64,000 nt of DNA from Bathynomus jamesi (GCA_023014485.1 JAJOZX010012061.1:1-64000), one strand, 5' to 3'. Positions 32,549 through 44,061 are shown, numbered from the stretch's first letter. Notes: generated from the sequence alone by a model not told the origin. Made by a program: numbers and translations.

Positions 32549-32641
32549 AGTTCGATTCCCAGGTGGTACTTCATTTTTTCATTTGTTGTTTTCTCTTTCT
32601 CGTCTTGCGCGGAATATCTCCTATACAAGCGTCGTTCTTTA

Positions 32642-32643
<2 letters not shown>
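32549..32643. repeat. Inverted partial copy of the array unit
   Basis: Begins TTCGATTCCCAGGTGG, within the B box, and runs as the exact reverse complement of the array unit to ...CGTCGTTCTTTACG. It is joined to the truncated sixth copy, so the array ends in an inverted junction. A (TA)n tract follows (32644-32687). Confidence 0.93.
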
Positions 32644-32687
<44 letters not shown>

Positions 32688-32689
32688 TG

Positions 32690-33656
32690 TATAATGTATA
32701 TTGTAAATAAAAATACTCCTATCTGATGTATATTTGCATAGCGCGTAATTGCAAGGTGACGTCAATCCATACATATTCAAACATATTTAGAAATTAGAGA
32801 TTAAAAATAATAAAAAATATTTCTAAATTTGAATTATTTGTCGTAACGTCTCACTTTAAGGTTAAAAAGAAGAAAATATTTGTAGGTTTTAAAAGCGTGT
32901 TTATAAATGACGAAATATAGAAATACTGTATGAGCCTCCAAGTGTCAGGTGTCTCGGGACTTGCCGCTTGGCCTGACCTTTACACTTCGTTGATTATTCA
33001 CTCGAAATGACGTTACTTGATAGAGAATTAAATAGTTTAATGGATTTAAAAAAAAAAAAAAGGGGTTTAATCGCGTGCAGACGTTCAGAAACGCAGGTTA
33101 TGGTTCATCTTTTTAAAAATGGTTGCATTTTGCGCCAACCATTTATGTTTGTTACCAGAAAAATAAGTATGGTTAGTACAGATATAGTTGGATTAAACAT
33201 ACAGACACGTTGTCTGTGAACAACACATATAAACTGGCGAATTTTTACAATTTTTTCAAAATTACATTTTTTTTTGTAGAAAGGCGGGGCCAAGGGTGAG
33301 CGCCCCCTAAAATGTCCAACCTTTTTAAGAAAGAGATCCAAAATCAAGGTCTTCGAAGCTTACGATGCCATTTTGTATATATAAATTTTGAAAACAGTGT
33401 GTAGTGTGTAAAATGCATGTATGTGAGTGAAGAATAAAGGGAGAAGTAAAGTGTGTTTGAGAGCATGCTGGACTGTGTTCACAGAGTAGGTGAGACACGG
33501 AAAATAAGATCAGCTGAGGAGGACAGTGACAGGAGAAATGGGAGTTCCAGCACTCCCTGTTTCCTAACTAACATTCACCCTGGAGTACTTCCCTGGTCGA
33601 TTGGTGTCTACAATCTCTTGATTACTTTATTGATAAGTAAATTTAACTTAAATTTT
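32690..33656. other. No gene recognised
   Basis: Open frames at 33007-33347 on both strands lack known motifs. Mixed AT-rich sequence. Confidence 0.45.
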
Positions 33657-33892
33657 CGGAGCTACTTCAAAAAAGTCGACCAGAAACAAAATTTCTGAAA
33701 AACATTAAAAAATTACTAATTGGTATTATCAAAACATTAAAAAATTACTAATTGGTATTATCTTTTTGTCTGGCTATTTTATTCCTTTTTGGTGACGCTA
33801 ATAAAAATTCAAAAACAAAACCCAATTATGAATAATTATTAACTTTTTATACCTTTTAGAAACATTTTTTGGCGAACTTTATTCCAAAATTG
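33657..33892. mobile_element. Tc1/mariner-like MITE, family B copy 2
   Basis: Ends resemble copy B1 (TTCAAAAAAGTCGACCAGAA at left; TTTTTTGGCGAACTTT then ...TTGTA at right). A 32-bp segment, (A)AACATTAAAAAATTACTAA then TTGGTATTATC, is tandemly duplicated within it. Confidence 0.7.
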
Positions 33893-34197
33893 TACCATCT
33901 GGCAATCCATTAAACTTAAGTACCGTATAAACTTGGCACTTCCAACGAAAGGACGCCATTTTTTTTCAACACAACCATTGTCTCTTCCGAAACGTAATCT
34001 AACGTAATGTAATTAATTACAGAGTGCTCCACCCTCTCTTACGCAATCTAAATTATACCGATCTGATAAGATACAACAATCACCTAATTATAATTAAGAA
34101 ACTTGGCCAAAACATTGGCATCAATCTGAAGTTAGGAATTTGACAAAACATTGTAGGATACTAAGATCACTGACCAATAATAGTCAAAAGATCAGTG

Positions 34198-34200
<3 letters not shown>

Positions 34201-34239
<39 letters not shown>
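34201..34239. repeat. (TA)n microsatellite
   Basis: TA tract; further short TA runs at 34402-34430 and 34663-34688. Confidence 0.95.
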
Positions 34240-34241
<2 letters not shown>

Positions 34242-34515
34242 AGACGGTTCCAGATGAGCCGGGTGTGCCTGGTTGTGTGAGGTGAAGAGCTAAGGACAGC
34301 AACTACAGTATATCTGCATGAAGTCAGGTTTAGAGGTGGGGCTACCAGCCTGACTTTCGTGTGAAAAGACAAACCCACGGAATATCTGCAAGGTTGCAAT
34401 ATTATATATATATCGATATATATATCGATAATTAATTAGTTTTAAATTGATAATTATTTAGTTTCGTAAAAATTGGTCGTTGCCAATTTACCGGCAGTTT
34501 TTACGTAAATTTCTT

Positions 34516-34566
34516 GTTCTTGTGGTTCGGAACCCACGTAAAATTGTAGGTCCCCTCCGCCACCAC
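34516..34566 (+). mobile_element. 5S-derived SINE tail fragment (S3)
   Basis: GGTTCGGAACCCACGTAAAA then TTGTAGGTCCCCTCCG matches only the tail of the 5S SINE; head absent. Confidence 0.6.
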
Positions 34567-34658
34567 GGAGGACATACACAATACACTATTACGAACACAG
34601 TTAGGTAGACCAGCCATGAGTGGATCCTAGGGTCTTTGTTGGTCTGAAACATTATAAC

Positions 34659-34689
<31 letters not shown>

Positions 34690-34692
<3 letters not shown>

Positions 34693-35412
34693 CGTAGCCA
34701 CGGGGGGGGGGCTATTAAATGTAACTGTATAGAAAATATAGTTATGATAATTTTAAACGTATGTAAGGACAATGAAATATACTAAAATAATCCAGTTAAT
34801 ATGCAACACAATGAAAGCCAAGATTACTTTTGTCGGAGCTTTGTCCGTTGTCCGTTTTCTCAATTGTATCAGTTCCGCGAAGACACTAGCACCGGACGTC
34901 CGGATCTTTTCCCACTCTACGAAGACTTAAGACGTATTGACGAAATTCAATCGGGCAAGATCGTCTAAATGGTCTAGCATTACTCAACATCCATCGAGAT
35001 ATTTATGTCAGCACAGTCAGAAGATATACTATCTCACTTAACAAAAAAAAAAACACACGTCGATTAAGTTTCTGCTTGGAGTAATTGTGCTCTATAAGAT
35101 ATGCTGTTTGGATGTTTACAAACTGTTCGCTGTTTAAATATATATTTAGATGTTTACGAATCTAGATTCCTGTACTGCGTCTGAGATGTAACGTATATGT
35201 ACGTATCATTATTGGTTTTGCGTGCTTTTAATAGATACAAAGTACATTGCAAGATGGCGGGAATTAAAAACGCGATCAATACACAACAAAGTATTATTTG
35301 TCCAACATACACGTGTGTAGTCTTTTTTTTTTAATCCGCATGTTAATTTAAATTGAGTGTACTCATCATTATAGTGTAACTCCCACCCTCATTAGAAATC
35401 TGTGGCTACGAC
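34690..35412. mobile_element. Possible hAT element, GGCGTAGCCA ends
   Basis: Left GGCGTAGCCACGGGGGGG and right ...ACTCCCACCCTC...CTGTGGCTACG(A/C)C look like complementary ends of a CAGTGGCGTAGCCA-type hAT, but an 8-bp duplication could not be read because A/T microsatellites flank both sides. No transposase frame. Confidence 0.4.
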
Positions 35413-35690
35413 TTGTCAAAAAAAAAAAAAAAAATATATATATATGTGTGTGTGTAAGATCTGTTTCTTTTATCTCTTTAAATTTCCTTTAAGTTTCTCA
35501 GATTAAAATAAAAACTCGACCCAAAGTTTTCTCATTTATAATAAAACAAAACCCGAATAAATACACCAACCCACATTTGCATAAATTATACCCAGTTTCA
35601 TACCCAGTTTAAACGAGATCACACGCACTTCGTAAATCAGAAAGTAAAAATAAGTGTGTATGAACTAATTAATACCGATCACTGTCCGGT

Positions 35691-35693
<3 letters not shown>

Positions 35694-35740
<47 letters not shown>
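35694..35740. repeat. (GA)n microsatellite
   Basis: GA tract running directly into the LINE 3' fragment. Confidence 0.95.
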
Positions 35741-35743
<3 letters not shown>

Positions 35744-35960
35744 CCTCAAAGGCCTTTCGGTCCACTCAGGGAGGTTCCTGTTATTAAACTGGTTCATTTT
35801 TTAACTATTCTACCAGTAATAGAACACTGGCTAGAAAGGCATAAAGTTCTCTCCCCACCCTCCCCGCCTGAGTCGGGTACGGAAAAAGGTTGAAAAAATA
35901 TCTTGACCCTGAAAAAGTAGCCAAGGAAATTTTAGAGGAAAGAAAAGAATATACAAGATA
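35741..35960 (-). mobile_element. CR1-like LINE 3' fragment, copy 3
   Basis: Diverged copy of the 3' untranslated part of the LINE at 13238: shared ACGGAAAAAGGTTGAA, TATCTTGACCCTG(G)AAAAGTAGCC and AAGGAAATTTTA. Confidence 0.8.
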
Positions 35961-36855
35961 GCCCTACAATTATGATACGCACGCAAAGATCGTACACAAG
36001 ATATCACCACTGTATAAACTAACCAATAATATACTGTACTTGTACCGATCGCACCTCAACCACTTGGTACCGTCACAAAACCTCAAATTATATGGTTTTG
36101 ATTTTATACAAAATATTTACAGCTCTATTACCGAGGTATCGGTTGAAATAAGACCCCATGACCCACTTCAGGCTAGCACCAAAAGGATTAGCAGAGAGGT
36201 AAAGATTAAACTCTCCATATTTACACCCATGTATCCGCAGAACCATCATGCCGACAGTAATAAAATGCTTTCCACACCATGCCCTCACCCGTCACGTGCA
36301 TCCAGCCACCAAAGGAAAAAAAATCGTGTCGGCGGAAACGCAACTCTACCTCACCTAATCCATACCATGTATTTTTTTATCTTTTATTTTTTTGTTCGTT
36401 ATGAAATTGTGTTTCTATAAAATACTTTTCTACTCTATTCTTAGACATATTAAAAAGGCAGGAAAGTGTGTGAGCGTGTTTTTGTAATTGGATGTCTGTC
36501 AACTCTTTGAATGTTTGGAGTTTCAACTTGGGTTTCCCGCCGTGAAAAGTGTTTATGCAGCAAATGATATATTGAGTCGTTCATACTTCACGGTGTTGTG
36601 CCATCACGGGAGTAGAGAAAATCTCTTTCCGACGAGGAATATCAGTGAGAGATAGATCTCTGTATCTATCCCCGGGTACTTGTCCATTATGGAGAATGAA
36701 AGTGTTTCGTGGGTGATCACCCGTTGTTGCTACGGCGGCGAATTCAAGACTCTCCCACTGAGAGGTGTTTATGAGACAAGTGATAAAAAAAATGAGTTGC
36801 TTCATGGTTGATCATTTATGTGGGGCGCAATCAGCCAGAGACATCCCTCTAAAGT

Positions 36856-36858
<3 letters not shown>
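35961..36858. other. No gene recognised
   Basis: Open frames at 36040-36420 and 36581-36805 have no motif I recognise. Confidence 0.4.

Positions 36859-36914
<56 letters not shown>
36859..36914. repeat. (GA)n microsatellite
   Basis: About 28 GA units next to a SINE end. Confidence 0.95.
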
Positions 36915-36917
<3 letters not shown>

Positions 36918-36920
36918 TGT

Positions 36921-37112
36921 TTTGGGTTGTCTAACCTCGTTCGTAACAGCAAAGGACGGAGGGAAACTACAGCTTTTCGTGAGACCCATTTATCTAAAGG
37001 TCGCTACATCGTCTAAATGCAGGGAACAACAGTCACACATCCAACTACTGAACAAACCCAACGTCGCTATCTCGCTGTTCTAACGAGAAGCGGTGTTACG
37101 GCGTAGCCAAGA
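36921..37112 (-). mobile_element. 5S-derived SINE, copy S4
   Basis: Full-length but diverged: reverse complement gives GGCTACGCCGTAACACCGC, GCGACGTTGGGTTTG and AGTAGTTGGATGTGTGACTG (box C region), then the tail with CTGTAGTTTCCCTCCGTCC and ...GAACGAGGTTAGACAACCC. Confidence 0.85.
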
Positions 37113-37120
37113 CCTACTGT

Positions 37121-37146
37121 TAAATAGATAGATAGATAGATAGATT
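37121..37146. repeat. (ATAG)n microsatellite
   Basis: About six ATAG units; another at 41044-41073. A (TA)n tract lies at 37278-37321. Confidence 0.9.
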
Positions 37147-37280
37147 CACTAAATTAAAAAATTCAATTGGCACTCGGGTGTAAAGAGGAAGGGAGTGCCA
37201 TGTTTCCTGAATAATGCATTAGAGGCACCTTAACTACAGTATAGCTAGTTCGAATTCTTATTATATTTATCATCATCGTT

Positions 37281-37321
<41 letters not shown>

Positions 37322-37435
37322 ATGGAAAGTACTGGGAGGGTAGAAGCCCCCATTTGATAATGAGGAAAGGGTAACGGTTTTCGGAGCCAATATTTGTTTA
37401 TTTGTGAGCTGAAATGACATTTGGGAGTGTCGTTC

Positions 37436-38275
37436 AATTACAAGTTACAAGGAGTTACAAGGAAAAGAAGTACCTCAAAAGGCCTTGCGGCCCATACCGA
37501 GGAGGTACCAATGGCAACGGGTGCCAGGGAAAATTTTGTCTTTCAAACTATGCTAGCAGTAGTAGAAAACTGGATAGAAAAGTAGAAGGCTCTCTCCCCA
37601 CCCTCCGCTCCCTCCCTGCCAGAGGCAGGTACGGAAAAAGGTTGAAGAAAATACCTTGACCCTGGAAAAGTAGCCAAGGAAATTTTACAGGAAAGTGGAG
37701 AATATATAAATAGCTCTATATTTAGCTTGCTCACAGAGACACCGAGCAAGCGAACTCCTGCAGAGTTTTCTGAGGTTTTAATCTTAAACTATGAGTGTGT
37801 TCTGTACTTTGTCTAGCCTATTTTTAAACAGATTTACACTTTGAATGGAAACATCCTCTGAGGGAAGTTGGTTCCAGATATCAACTATTTTACAGGAAAA
37901 GAAATTTCCGCAGACTGAGGTCCTAAATGTCTTTACACACTCAAATAGTGTGCAAGATTTCGTCTAACCTTTTCTTGAACTGATCCACAGAGGAACTGTT
38001 CACAACTTCCGAAGGTAACCTGTTCCATGTGTCACAGATCTTATATACGTAACGTAATTCCCACACACACTAGTCCTAAACCGTTTCAAATCCAACTTCC
38101 AACCATTGTTGCGAGTTGGGTTATCATTTAAACTAAACATACTTCTAAAATCGACATCGTTGAACCCTCGTAAGAGCTTGAAAACCTCGATCAGTTGACC
38201 GCGCAGCCTCCGAGTTTCAAGCGAAAACAAGTTCAGGGCGCGTAACCGTCGATTGTAGCCCATATGCCTAACGGA
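37436..38275 (-). mobile_element. CR1-like LINE, copy 2 (5'-truncated)
   Basis: Almost identical to 13238-14060 over its whole length, including the 3' tandem TTACAAGG repeats. It ends at an abrupt junction with (GA)n at 38277, a point unrelated to the copy 1 end, as expected of 5' truncation during target-primed insertion or later breakage. Confidence 0.9.
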
Positions 38276-38277
38276 AG
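37941..38277 (-). pseudogene. LINE RT C-terminus, copy 2
   Basis: Reads HMGYNRRLRALNLFSLETRR and continues unbroken through FRSMFSLNDNPTRNNGWKLD, where copy 1 is frameshifted. It then goes out of frame at YVTYIRSVTH because of a 2-bp TA insertion near 38043, where copy 1 is in frame. The two copies together therefore show the ancestral frame, but neither is intact. Confidence 0.85.
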
Positions 38278-38302
38278 AGAGAGAGAGAGAGAGAGAGAGA
38301 GA
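38277..38302. repeat. (GA)n microsatellite
   Basis: GA tract at the truncated end of LINE copy 2; a short (TA)n follows at 38328-38342. Confidence 0.95.
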
Positions 38303-38342
38303 ACAATGCCTTTCATCATCCACTCCTGTATATATATATATA

Positions 38343-39825
38343 TTGTATACTCTGATTTGGCGCACACAAATTCCTGAGCCTTGAGACGCCCTCAGAATAC
38401 TTTTTTAATTTGTCCTCATCTTCTATTTACGGAAGTCAATAAACTCACTATAGTAGACATTACCCTCAAATTAAAGGGGAAAATAGCAATATATAGAAAA
38501 ATAAAGTAGGAAAAGAGGTTACTAGTTTAACTAGAAAGTTCGGCTAACTTTTTTCTGTAAAAAAGTAATTCAAAGAGACGTCTACTATATTTCTTAACCG
38601 AAAGCTTTCGCTTGGGAACGTGGGGGGTTCGGTTCCAAAATTCGTACCGTTGCGAAATTCACCGCAACGAAAGGGTTAACACAAAATTAATAATTTCTAC
38701 TAATTTTGTTAAAATTTCAGCGAAATTTCAGTAGAATTTAAACAAAATAGCAAAATAACGGTAAAATTTCATCAAAATTTCATCAAAATCTCATCAGAAC
38801 TTAAGCAAAATCACCATAAATTTGTTTAGAATTTGTATTTTAACTAATTTTTAATGGAATCTTATCGATTCTTTGAAGCATTTCCACCCGTCAATCATCA
38901 GCAAATGAAAATCGGGCAAAAGCCAAACATTCATCAATATCGTATTTTGTGTTTACAGAATGCAAACAAAAGTATAAAAAACAAATAAATGAAGGATGTA
39001 AAGAGGAGGACCAAGAAATTAAACAATTAAGTTAAACACGAAAAGTGAGCAAAGTAAGTGAAGATAAGCTGTAAAGAAAGTAAACTCCAGTAACTTGTTT
39101 AAAAGAAGTAAACAATAAAAACAAGGCGTTGAAATAATTTTCGTTCAAGACTCGAAAGGGGAGAGAGAGGGAGAGAGGGAGAATCGGGGGTGCGAAAGAG
39201 GCAGTGATGTCTCCCCCAACCCCTCCCTCCATTTGCGCTCAAAACCCGGCGAAGTCACGTCCTCTGCAGAGAAGCTTCGGTCGAGTCTTTTGTTTACTTG
39301 TTTACTTCCCTTGTTGGCTTTCCTTTCTTTGTTTACTTTCTCTCTTGCTTCCCTCGTTTGCTTTACGTAATTTATTTGTTTATTTTCCTTGTTTGCTTTC
39401 GCGTGTTGTCGTTCCTTTTTAACGTGGATCTGTTTTTATTTGTCCGAGTGTTTACGGACAGTTGCTCAAGTTCACTTAACGCATCACAAGTGGGTACCTT
39501 TTCGTGCTTATTTCTTGTTTAGTTTGTTTGTTTGTTTAAGAGTTGGTGGAATCTTATCATTACCTTTGTTTAATTCTTTCAGAAAACTAATGTATTTGGT
39601 TTACAATCACATAATTATTTGTTAACTAATCGAGTTAAACAACTAGTTTTTTTGTTTGCTCCTTTGTTTAATTGTTTGTTTAACTTACTTGTCGTCTTTC
39701 TTTGTTTTATTACTTTATCTGTTTGAGTATTATTGCGTTTTGTTTTCTCCTTAACTACTTGATACTATCATTTTATTTATTAGTAATACCAGAGTTATTT
39801 AGTTGATGGCTTTAATACAATATAC
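38343..39825. other. No gene; T-rich region with TTGTTTAC motifs
   Basis: From 39280 to 39540 the plus strand is pyrimidine-rich with many TTTGTTTA-type words, including three exact TTGTTTAC at 39290, 39298 and 39329. Open frames here are leucine/phenylalanine-rich by composition only. Confidence 0.4.
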
Positions 39826-39878
39826 AGTTCTGGCCATAAATCTGAGGTCACCTCTGAAATTAATAGAAATATTACTCT

Positions 39879-39910
<32 letters not shown>

Positions 39911-40815
39911 GAATTAAACAGGGTGAAGTGAAAAAAAAAACACTTTCAGGAATGTGTTTTATGTAGAAATAATATTTACAAATTAAATTTGTACAAAACA
40001 AGACTAATCGATATTTTGAGCATCCGCCCCTCGCCTTTATAATATCAAGACACCCGCCTGGCACCGAAGAAGACTCACGTCTTCGTAAGTAATCTTTAGG
40101 AATTTAACAACAAATCCCTCGCAGAACATTTCATAATGACTCCAGGTTTCTTGGTTTTCTTTTTTCCTCAGCTATCTTGGTTTTCGGTGGGATTTACGTC
40201 GGGGCTTTGGGGTTGCCACTTCGAAAGTTTTTACTCTCTAGAAGACGTGGCCACGAGAAGTTCAAGTAGGAGTGTGTCGTTAGAACCGTTAAACGTGGAG
40301 GTGGATCTGTAATCATCTCGGAATATATCTCCGCTAATGGAATGGGCAATATTGTGAAAATTGGTGGAATAATAATGAAAAAAGGAGTGGTATTATAACA
40401 GACATGCCTTACCCACTGGACATCATCTATTCCCACAAATCTTCCAATCTGTTTATGATAATGACCCAAAACACAACTAAAAGAAAAAAAAACAAAAAAA
40501 CTATCGAGTGGAAAAGAAACCCCGGCTTCTAGAGAGCCCAAAAGGAGAACCCCAAAAGAATGAAATCATTATGGGATGTTCTAGAAGGATTTGTAATCAA
40601 ATTTGTAAAGATTAGTTACAAGAAACGTGTGTCTTCTTTCGGTGTCGGAGAGATAGTCTGGTATTATTAAGGGGAGGAGCGACTATAAAATATATTGATT
40701 ATATGGTTTTGTTTTGCACAAATTTAAAGTGTAACATTTTATTTCAACATAAAAAAAACACATTTCCTAAAACTATTTTGCACTTCACTCACTATAATTT
40801 ATTAAAGCAGCATTC
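39826..40815 (+). mobile_element. Tc1-like element relic with long inverted repeats
   Basis: Left end TACAGTTCTGGCCATAAATC. About 150-200 bp of the left arm (to 40100) reappears inverted at 40600-40800: shared TGTGTTTT(T)TATG..., AATTTGTACAAAACAA, GACACC and AAGACACACG-like sequence. The outermost right terminus is missing. Transposase remnants lie between the arms. Confidence 0.7.
40285..40615 (+). pseudogene. Tc1 transposase C-terminal relic
   Basis: TVKRGGGSVIISEYISANGM, GNIVKIGGIM, then HALPTGHHLFPQIFQ, VYDNDPKHN (normally QQDNDPKHT, second catalytic block) and KSLWDVLE (normally N-x-LWD-x-LK after the third acidic residue). Stops after VVL and KHN and loss of the region around the third catalytic residue make it non-functional. 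Confidence 0.8.
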
Positions 40816-40844
40816 CCATCAAATTCGGAGTTGTCCTTACACTT

Positions 40845-40890
40845 ATAACTATAACTATAACTATAACTATAACTATATATATATATATAA
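40845..40890. repeat. (TATAAC)n and (TA)n
   Basis: About five ACTATA units merging into TA. Confidence 0.85.
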
Positions 40891-41178
40891 TTATAACCTT
40901 ATAAACTAAGCAATTCTTGTCTTAGACTTGGCTAAACTCCGTTTATATGAAGTAAAATTATCTCAGGATTCATACACACTTCGAATCGAATGCGTTGTTT
41001 GCCAAAAAACAATTGTGCTTAAGTAAATGTTTTATCTCGCATACGAGGAAATTATAGATAGATAGATAGATAGAGAGAAGCTGTATTATATGATACATTC
41101 GTGAGAATGGTTCAGACACTATACACTACAAAATCACTATGAATGCTCAAACACTGGTAAAAAATTACTACTTCAACT

Positions 41179-41179
<1 letters not shown>

Positions 41180-41271
<92 letters not shown>
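41180..41271. repeat. (CT)n microsatellite, interrupted
   Basis: Three CT blocks. They are followed by TTGTCCTTGTAACTCTC, which matches the 3' terminal repeat of the CR1-like LINE, so a LINE end may be degraded here. Confidence 0.85.
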
Positions 41272-41770
41272 TGTCCTTGTAACTCTCAATCCAGAATACT
41301 TATAATAATAATCATAATAATTACTCCTACGAACTACTGCATTGCCCAACCTTGAACAAATCAATATTTATGAGAGTAAAGTACAGTATTTGGCTATTTA
41401 GTTCAACCTTAATTCCAGCCTGTCATAAATTTTCACTGAATAATGCTATTAAACTGTCATGTTCTAACGACTTAGCTTGGTCTCGTGGTTCGGAGTCATT
41501 CTGTCTATCAGTACTGTCAATGATGTATCATTATGAAGTGGAGTTTACAGCCCTTAATAACCCTACTTCGTCCAACTATAAGCTTAAACAAAAATTATGA
41601 CAAATTTGTAGTTGGTTGTTAATTTTGTTAACAAATATTCATGCGTGGCTTCAGTAATACAGCGAGTTGATAGAGAATGATACATCTACTTAGTTTTTAG
41701 CAGTTCGCCTGTCACTTTTTCAAACAAATTCCACTCTTGGTATAAAGTTAGATTAGGTTAAAAAATGCGT
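41272..41770. other. No gene recognised
   Basis: An 82-codon frame at 41352-41600 has no motif. AT-rich. Confidence 0.4.
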
Positions 41771-41980
41771 AATGCCTGAAACTTTTAGGCATTATGTGAA
41801 ATGCCTGAAACTTTTAGGCATTATGTGAAATGTCTGAAACTTTAGGCATTATGTGAAATGCCTGAAACTTTTAGGCATTATGTGAAATGCCTGAAACTTT
41901 TAGGCATTATGTGAAATGCCTGAAATCTTTAGGCATTATGTTAAATGCCTGCAACTTTTAGGCATTATGTGAAATGACTG
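41771..41980. repeat. 29-bp minisatellite whose unit is a hairpin
   Basis: About seven tandem units of AATGCCTGAAACTTTTAGGC plus ATTATGTGA. Within each unit AATGCCT pairs with AGGCATT around a loop of about 9 bases. Units differ by single bases (TGTCTG, GAAATC, GTTAAA, TGCAAC). No spacers separate the units. Confidence 0.93.
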
Positions 41981-42282
41981 GTTTCACACATTGTAACATT
42001 TCTACAAAACTGGGAGGTAGTGAGACGTGTTTACGGTACTTACTATCAATACTTTCGGGGTCAGCTGAAAATAAGAACAGAACCTGATATTAATTTTAGT
42101 CTTTCACAAGAACAGAAAAGCTTTTTATTAATTTAAAATAAATTTATTTCTTAAAAGGTGTTTTGAGTTTCATATAAAAGGCCCCTGGATGGCATTCCAT
42201 CCTGCGCCTCAAGTTCACTCTATGTCAGAAAAGGACATGCACACAGCTCAGTCTTACTCTAATTAAGGAACTACTTTTTATA

Positions 42283-42458
42283 TGAGGTCCTCCTATGAAG
42301 AAGTAGCTAAGCGACAAAAGTAAAAACGGCCAGAAAAAGAAGTTAAAGTTGTACCAATTTAAAAGTGACGTAACTTTAAAATTGGTAAAAAAATTTTACT
42401 GCGTTTTCTGGCGATTTTTATTTTTGTCGTTTAGCCATTTCTTCCTAGGAGAGCCTCA
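42283..42458. mobile_element. Foldback MITE
   Basis: Left TGAGGTCCTCCTATGAAGAA, GCTAAGCGACAAAAGT and GGCCAGAAAA are mirrored at the right by the complement (TGAGGCTCTCCTAGGAAGAA, GCTAAACGACAAAAAT, CGCCAGAAAA). The centre ACCAATTTTAAAGT is also inverted. Target duplication not readable. Confidence 0.75.
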
Positions 42459-42939
42459 AATGATCTCGATAAAAATAGGGACCTTTATCGTCAAATGAGG
42501 TAAGATTTCTCAAAGTATTTGCACGAAAAGAATATTTTCTTTACTGTGCAGCAACGTGCAAGTGGTTTAGTCATGCTACAGAACTTTCTCAACATCTGAC
42601 ATTCCACAGAGTTCATAATTTCAGTTTAACTTCTTTTAATCCAAATCAGCATCGAATTTGATCGTCATCAGTGATTGGATGTCTCTTTCGAGCCACAGAC
42701 AAGTGAAGGACTTCATAGGAAACGTATTCATCTTCTTTCAGTCCCAAGTCAATCCTTTCATCCTGTTCAAACAGCTTTTTTTTGCTATTTCTCGTGCATT
42801 CTTTATATTTCTTTCACGCATACACCTCAAAGCTTTTTCATTCTTCATTCTCTATCAATTACACCCTTCATCCTCTGATTTACCAAACAGCCCTTGGGAA
42901 ACGCTTCTTAATACACCATTTTACCTCTCAAATATCATC

Positions 42940-42995
42940 AGAATCAACCGTGGCGACAAAAGACAACCCTGCCGTACTCCGATGTGGTGTTGTTA
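42940..42995 (-). pseudogene. Possible LINE RT fragment
   Basis: The minus strand reads GVRQGCLLSPRLILMIF, resembling the G-x-RQGC-LSP-LF palm motif of non-LTR reverse transcriptases. Neighbouring sequence (42660-42940) does not give a convincing continuation, so this rests on one motif. Confidence 0.35.
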
Positions 42996-43039
42996 AATTA
43001 ACTCTAGCAAAGGACACAAATAATAAAATACATTGAACA

Positions 43040-43690
43040 GTTCTTCTCAAGCTCTCAAACCACGAATTATACAGAGGTGGCAATTCAGTGCCATTTATCT
43101 AATTCCATATATTATATGCTTCTGATAGATAGGTTAATAGATTAAGTACAGGTAGAAAAACAACTTAACTAGTTTTTACAACCTGAAAAAATAATAACTC
43201 CAAGTAAATATAACAAGTAACAACCTTCATTCAGTTCATATTTAACAAAACTCCTTCGGATGGACAATTTTGAACAAAATACTTTCTTCGTCTAAAACTC
43301 AACAAATAAATTATTTGTTTAAATTAAATACAGAGGGTTTGGGGGGGGGGGCAAACGAATTAAAAAAAAACATTCATTCTTAAATTCTTTGGAATTTAAT
43401 CCCTTTCATGGGTTTAACACAATTCCAAATCAATCGTACGTAACATATTGAATATGCTTTTAATTCTTCGCACGATATATCATATCAATTTATAGGATCA
43501 ACATTCAGGTTTTTCTACCTGTCACACCTTTAATTAAAAAAATCAAGTAAATTCGCGCCCCTGTCAAAGCAAACTGAGTTTCAGTGAAATGAATAATTAT
43601 TACAAGCAAATATTTCAATCATTCAGGGAATGAATTTGCAGGTGAACAAATTTCCTGTTATACTTTTAATACATTACATACATTGCTGGA
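43040..43690. other. No gene recognised
   Basis: AT-rich, one poly-G tract at 43340-43350. Confidence 0.4.
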
Positions 43691-43691
43691 T

Positions 43692-43949
43692 ATGTAACTA
43701 GGGATTTCATGAAATCCCTAAAAAAATTTCAAGGATTTCATGTAAGGTAAAGTCGTGATTTTTTCGTTAAACCTACGGGAAAATTATTGAATGCCCTGTT
43801 GGGTTAATTGAATGCCGGTTAGGTCAAGTGTACGCCCTTGATGAGTGGTTAAGGCGTGATATTTTCGTTAAAACTAACGAAAATATCACGGTTTAACCTT
43901 ACATGAAATACCTGAACATTTTAGGAATTTTGTGAAATCCCTAGTTACA
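43692..43949. mobile_element. Foldback element, GGGATTTCATGAAATC arms and shared core
   Basis: Outer arms TGTAACTAGGGATTTCA... are inverted at both ends and resemble the element at 1427. The inside carries AAAGTCGTGAT, TACGCCCTTGATGAGTGGTT, CGTGATATTTTCGTT and its complement, the core shared with 21401, 25587 and 47767. Target duplication unclear. Confidence 0.8.
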
Positions 43950-43962
43950 CAGATTCCCGGTA

Positions 43963-43965
<3 letters not shown>

Positions 43966-44059
<94 letters not shown>
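43966..44059. repeat. Compound (CA)n(TA)n microsatellite
   Basis: Short CA run followed by about 40 TA units. Confidence 0.95.

Positions 44060-44061
<2 letters not shown>

Noticed and set aside
41771..41980. CRISPR-like array
   Set aside because: Units are contiguous with no spacers, the sequence context is animal, and no cas genes are present. It is a minisatellite.
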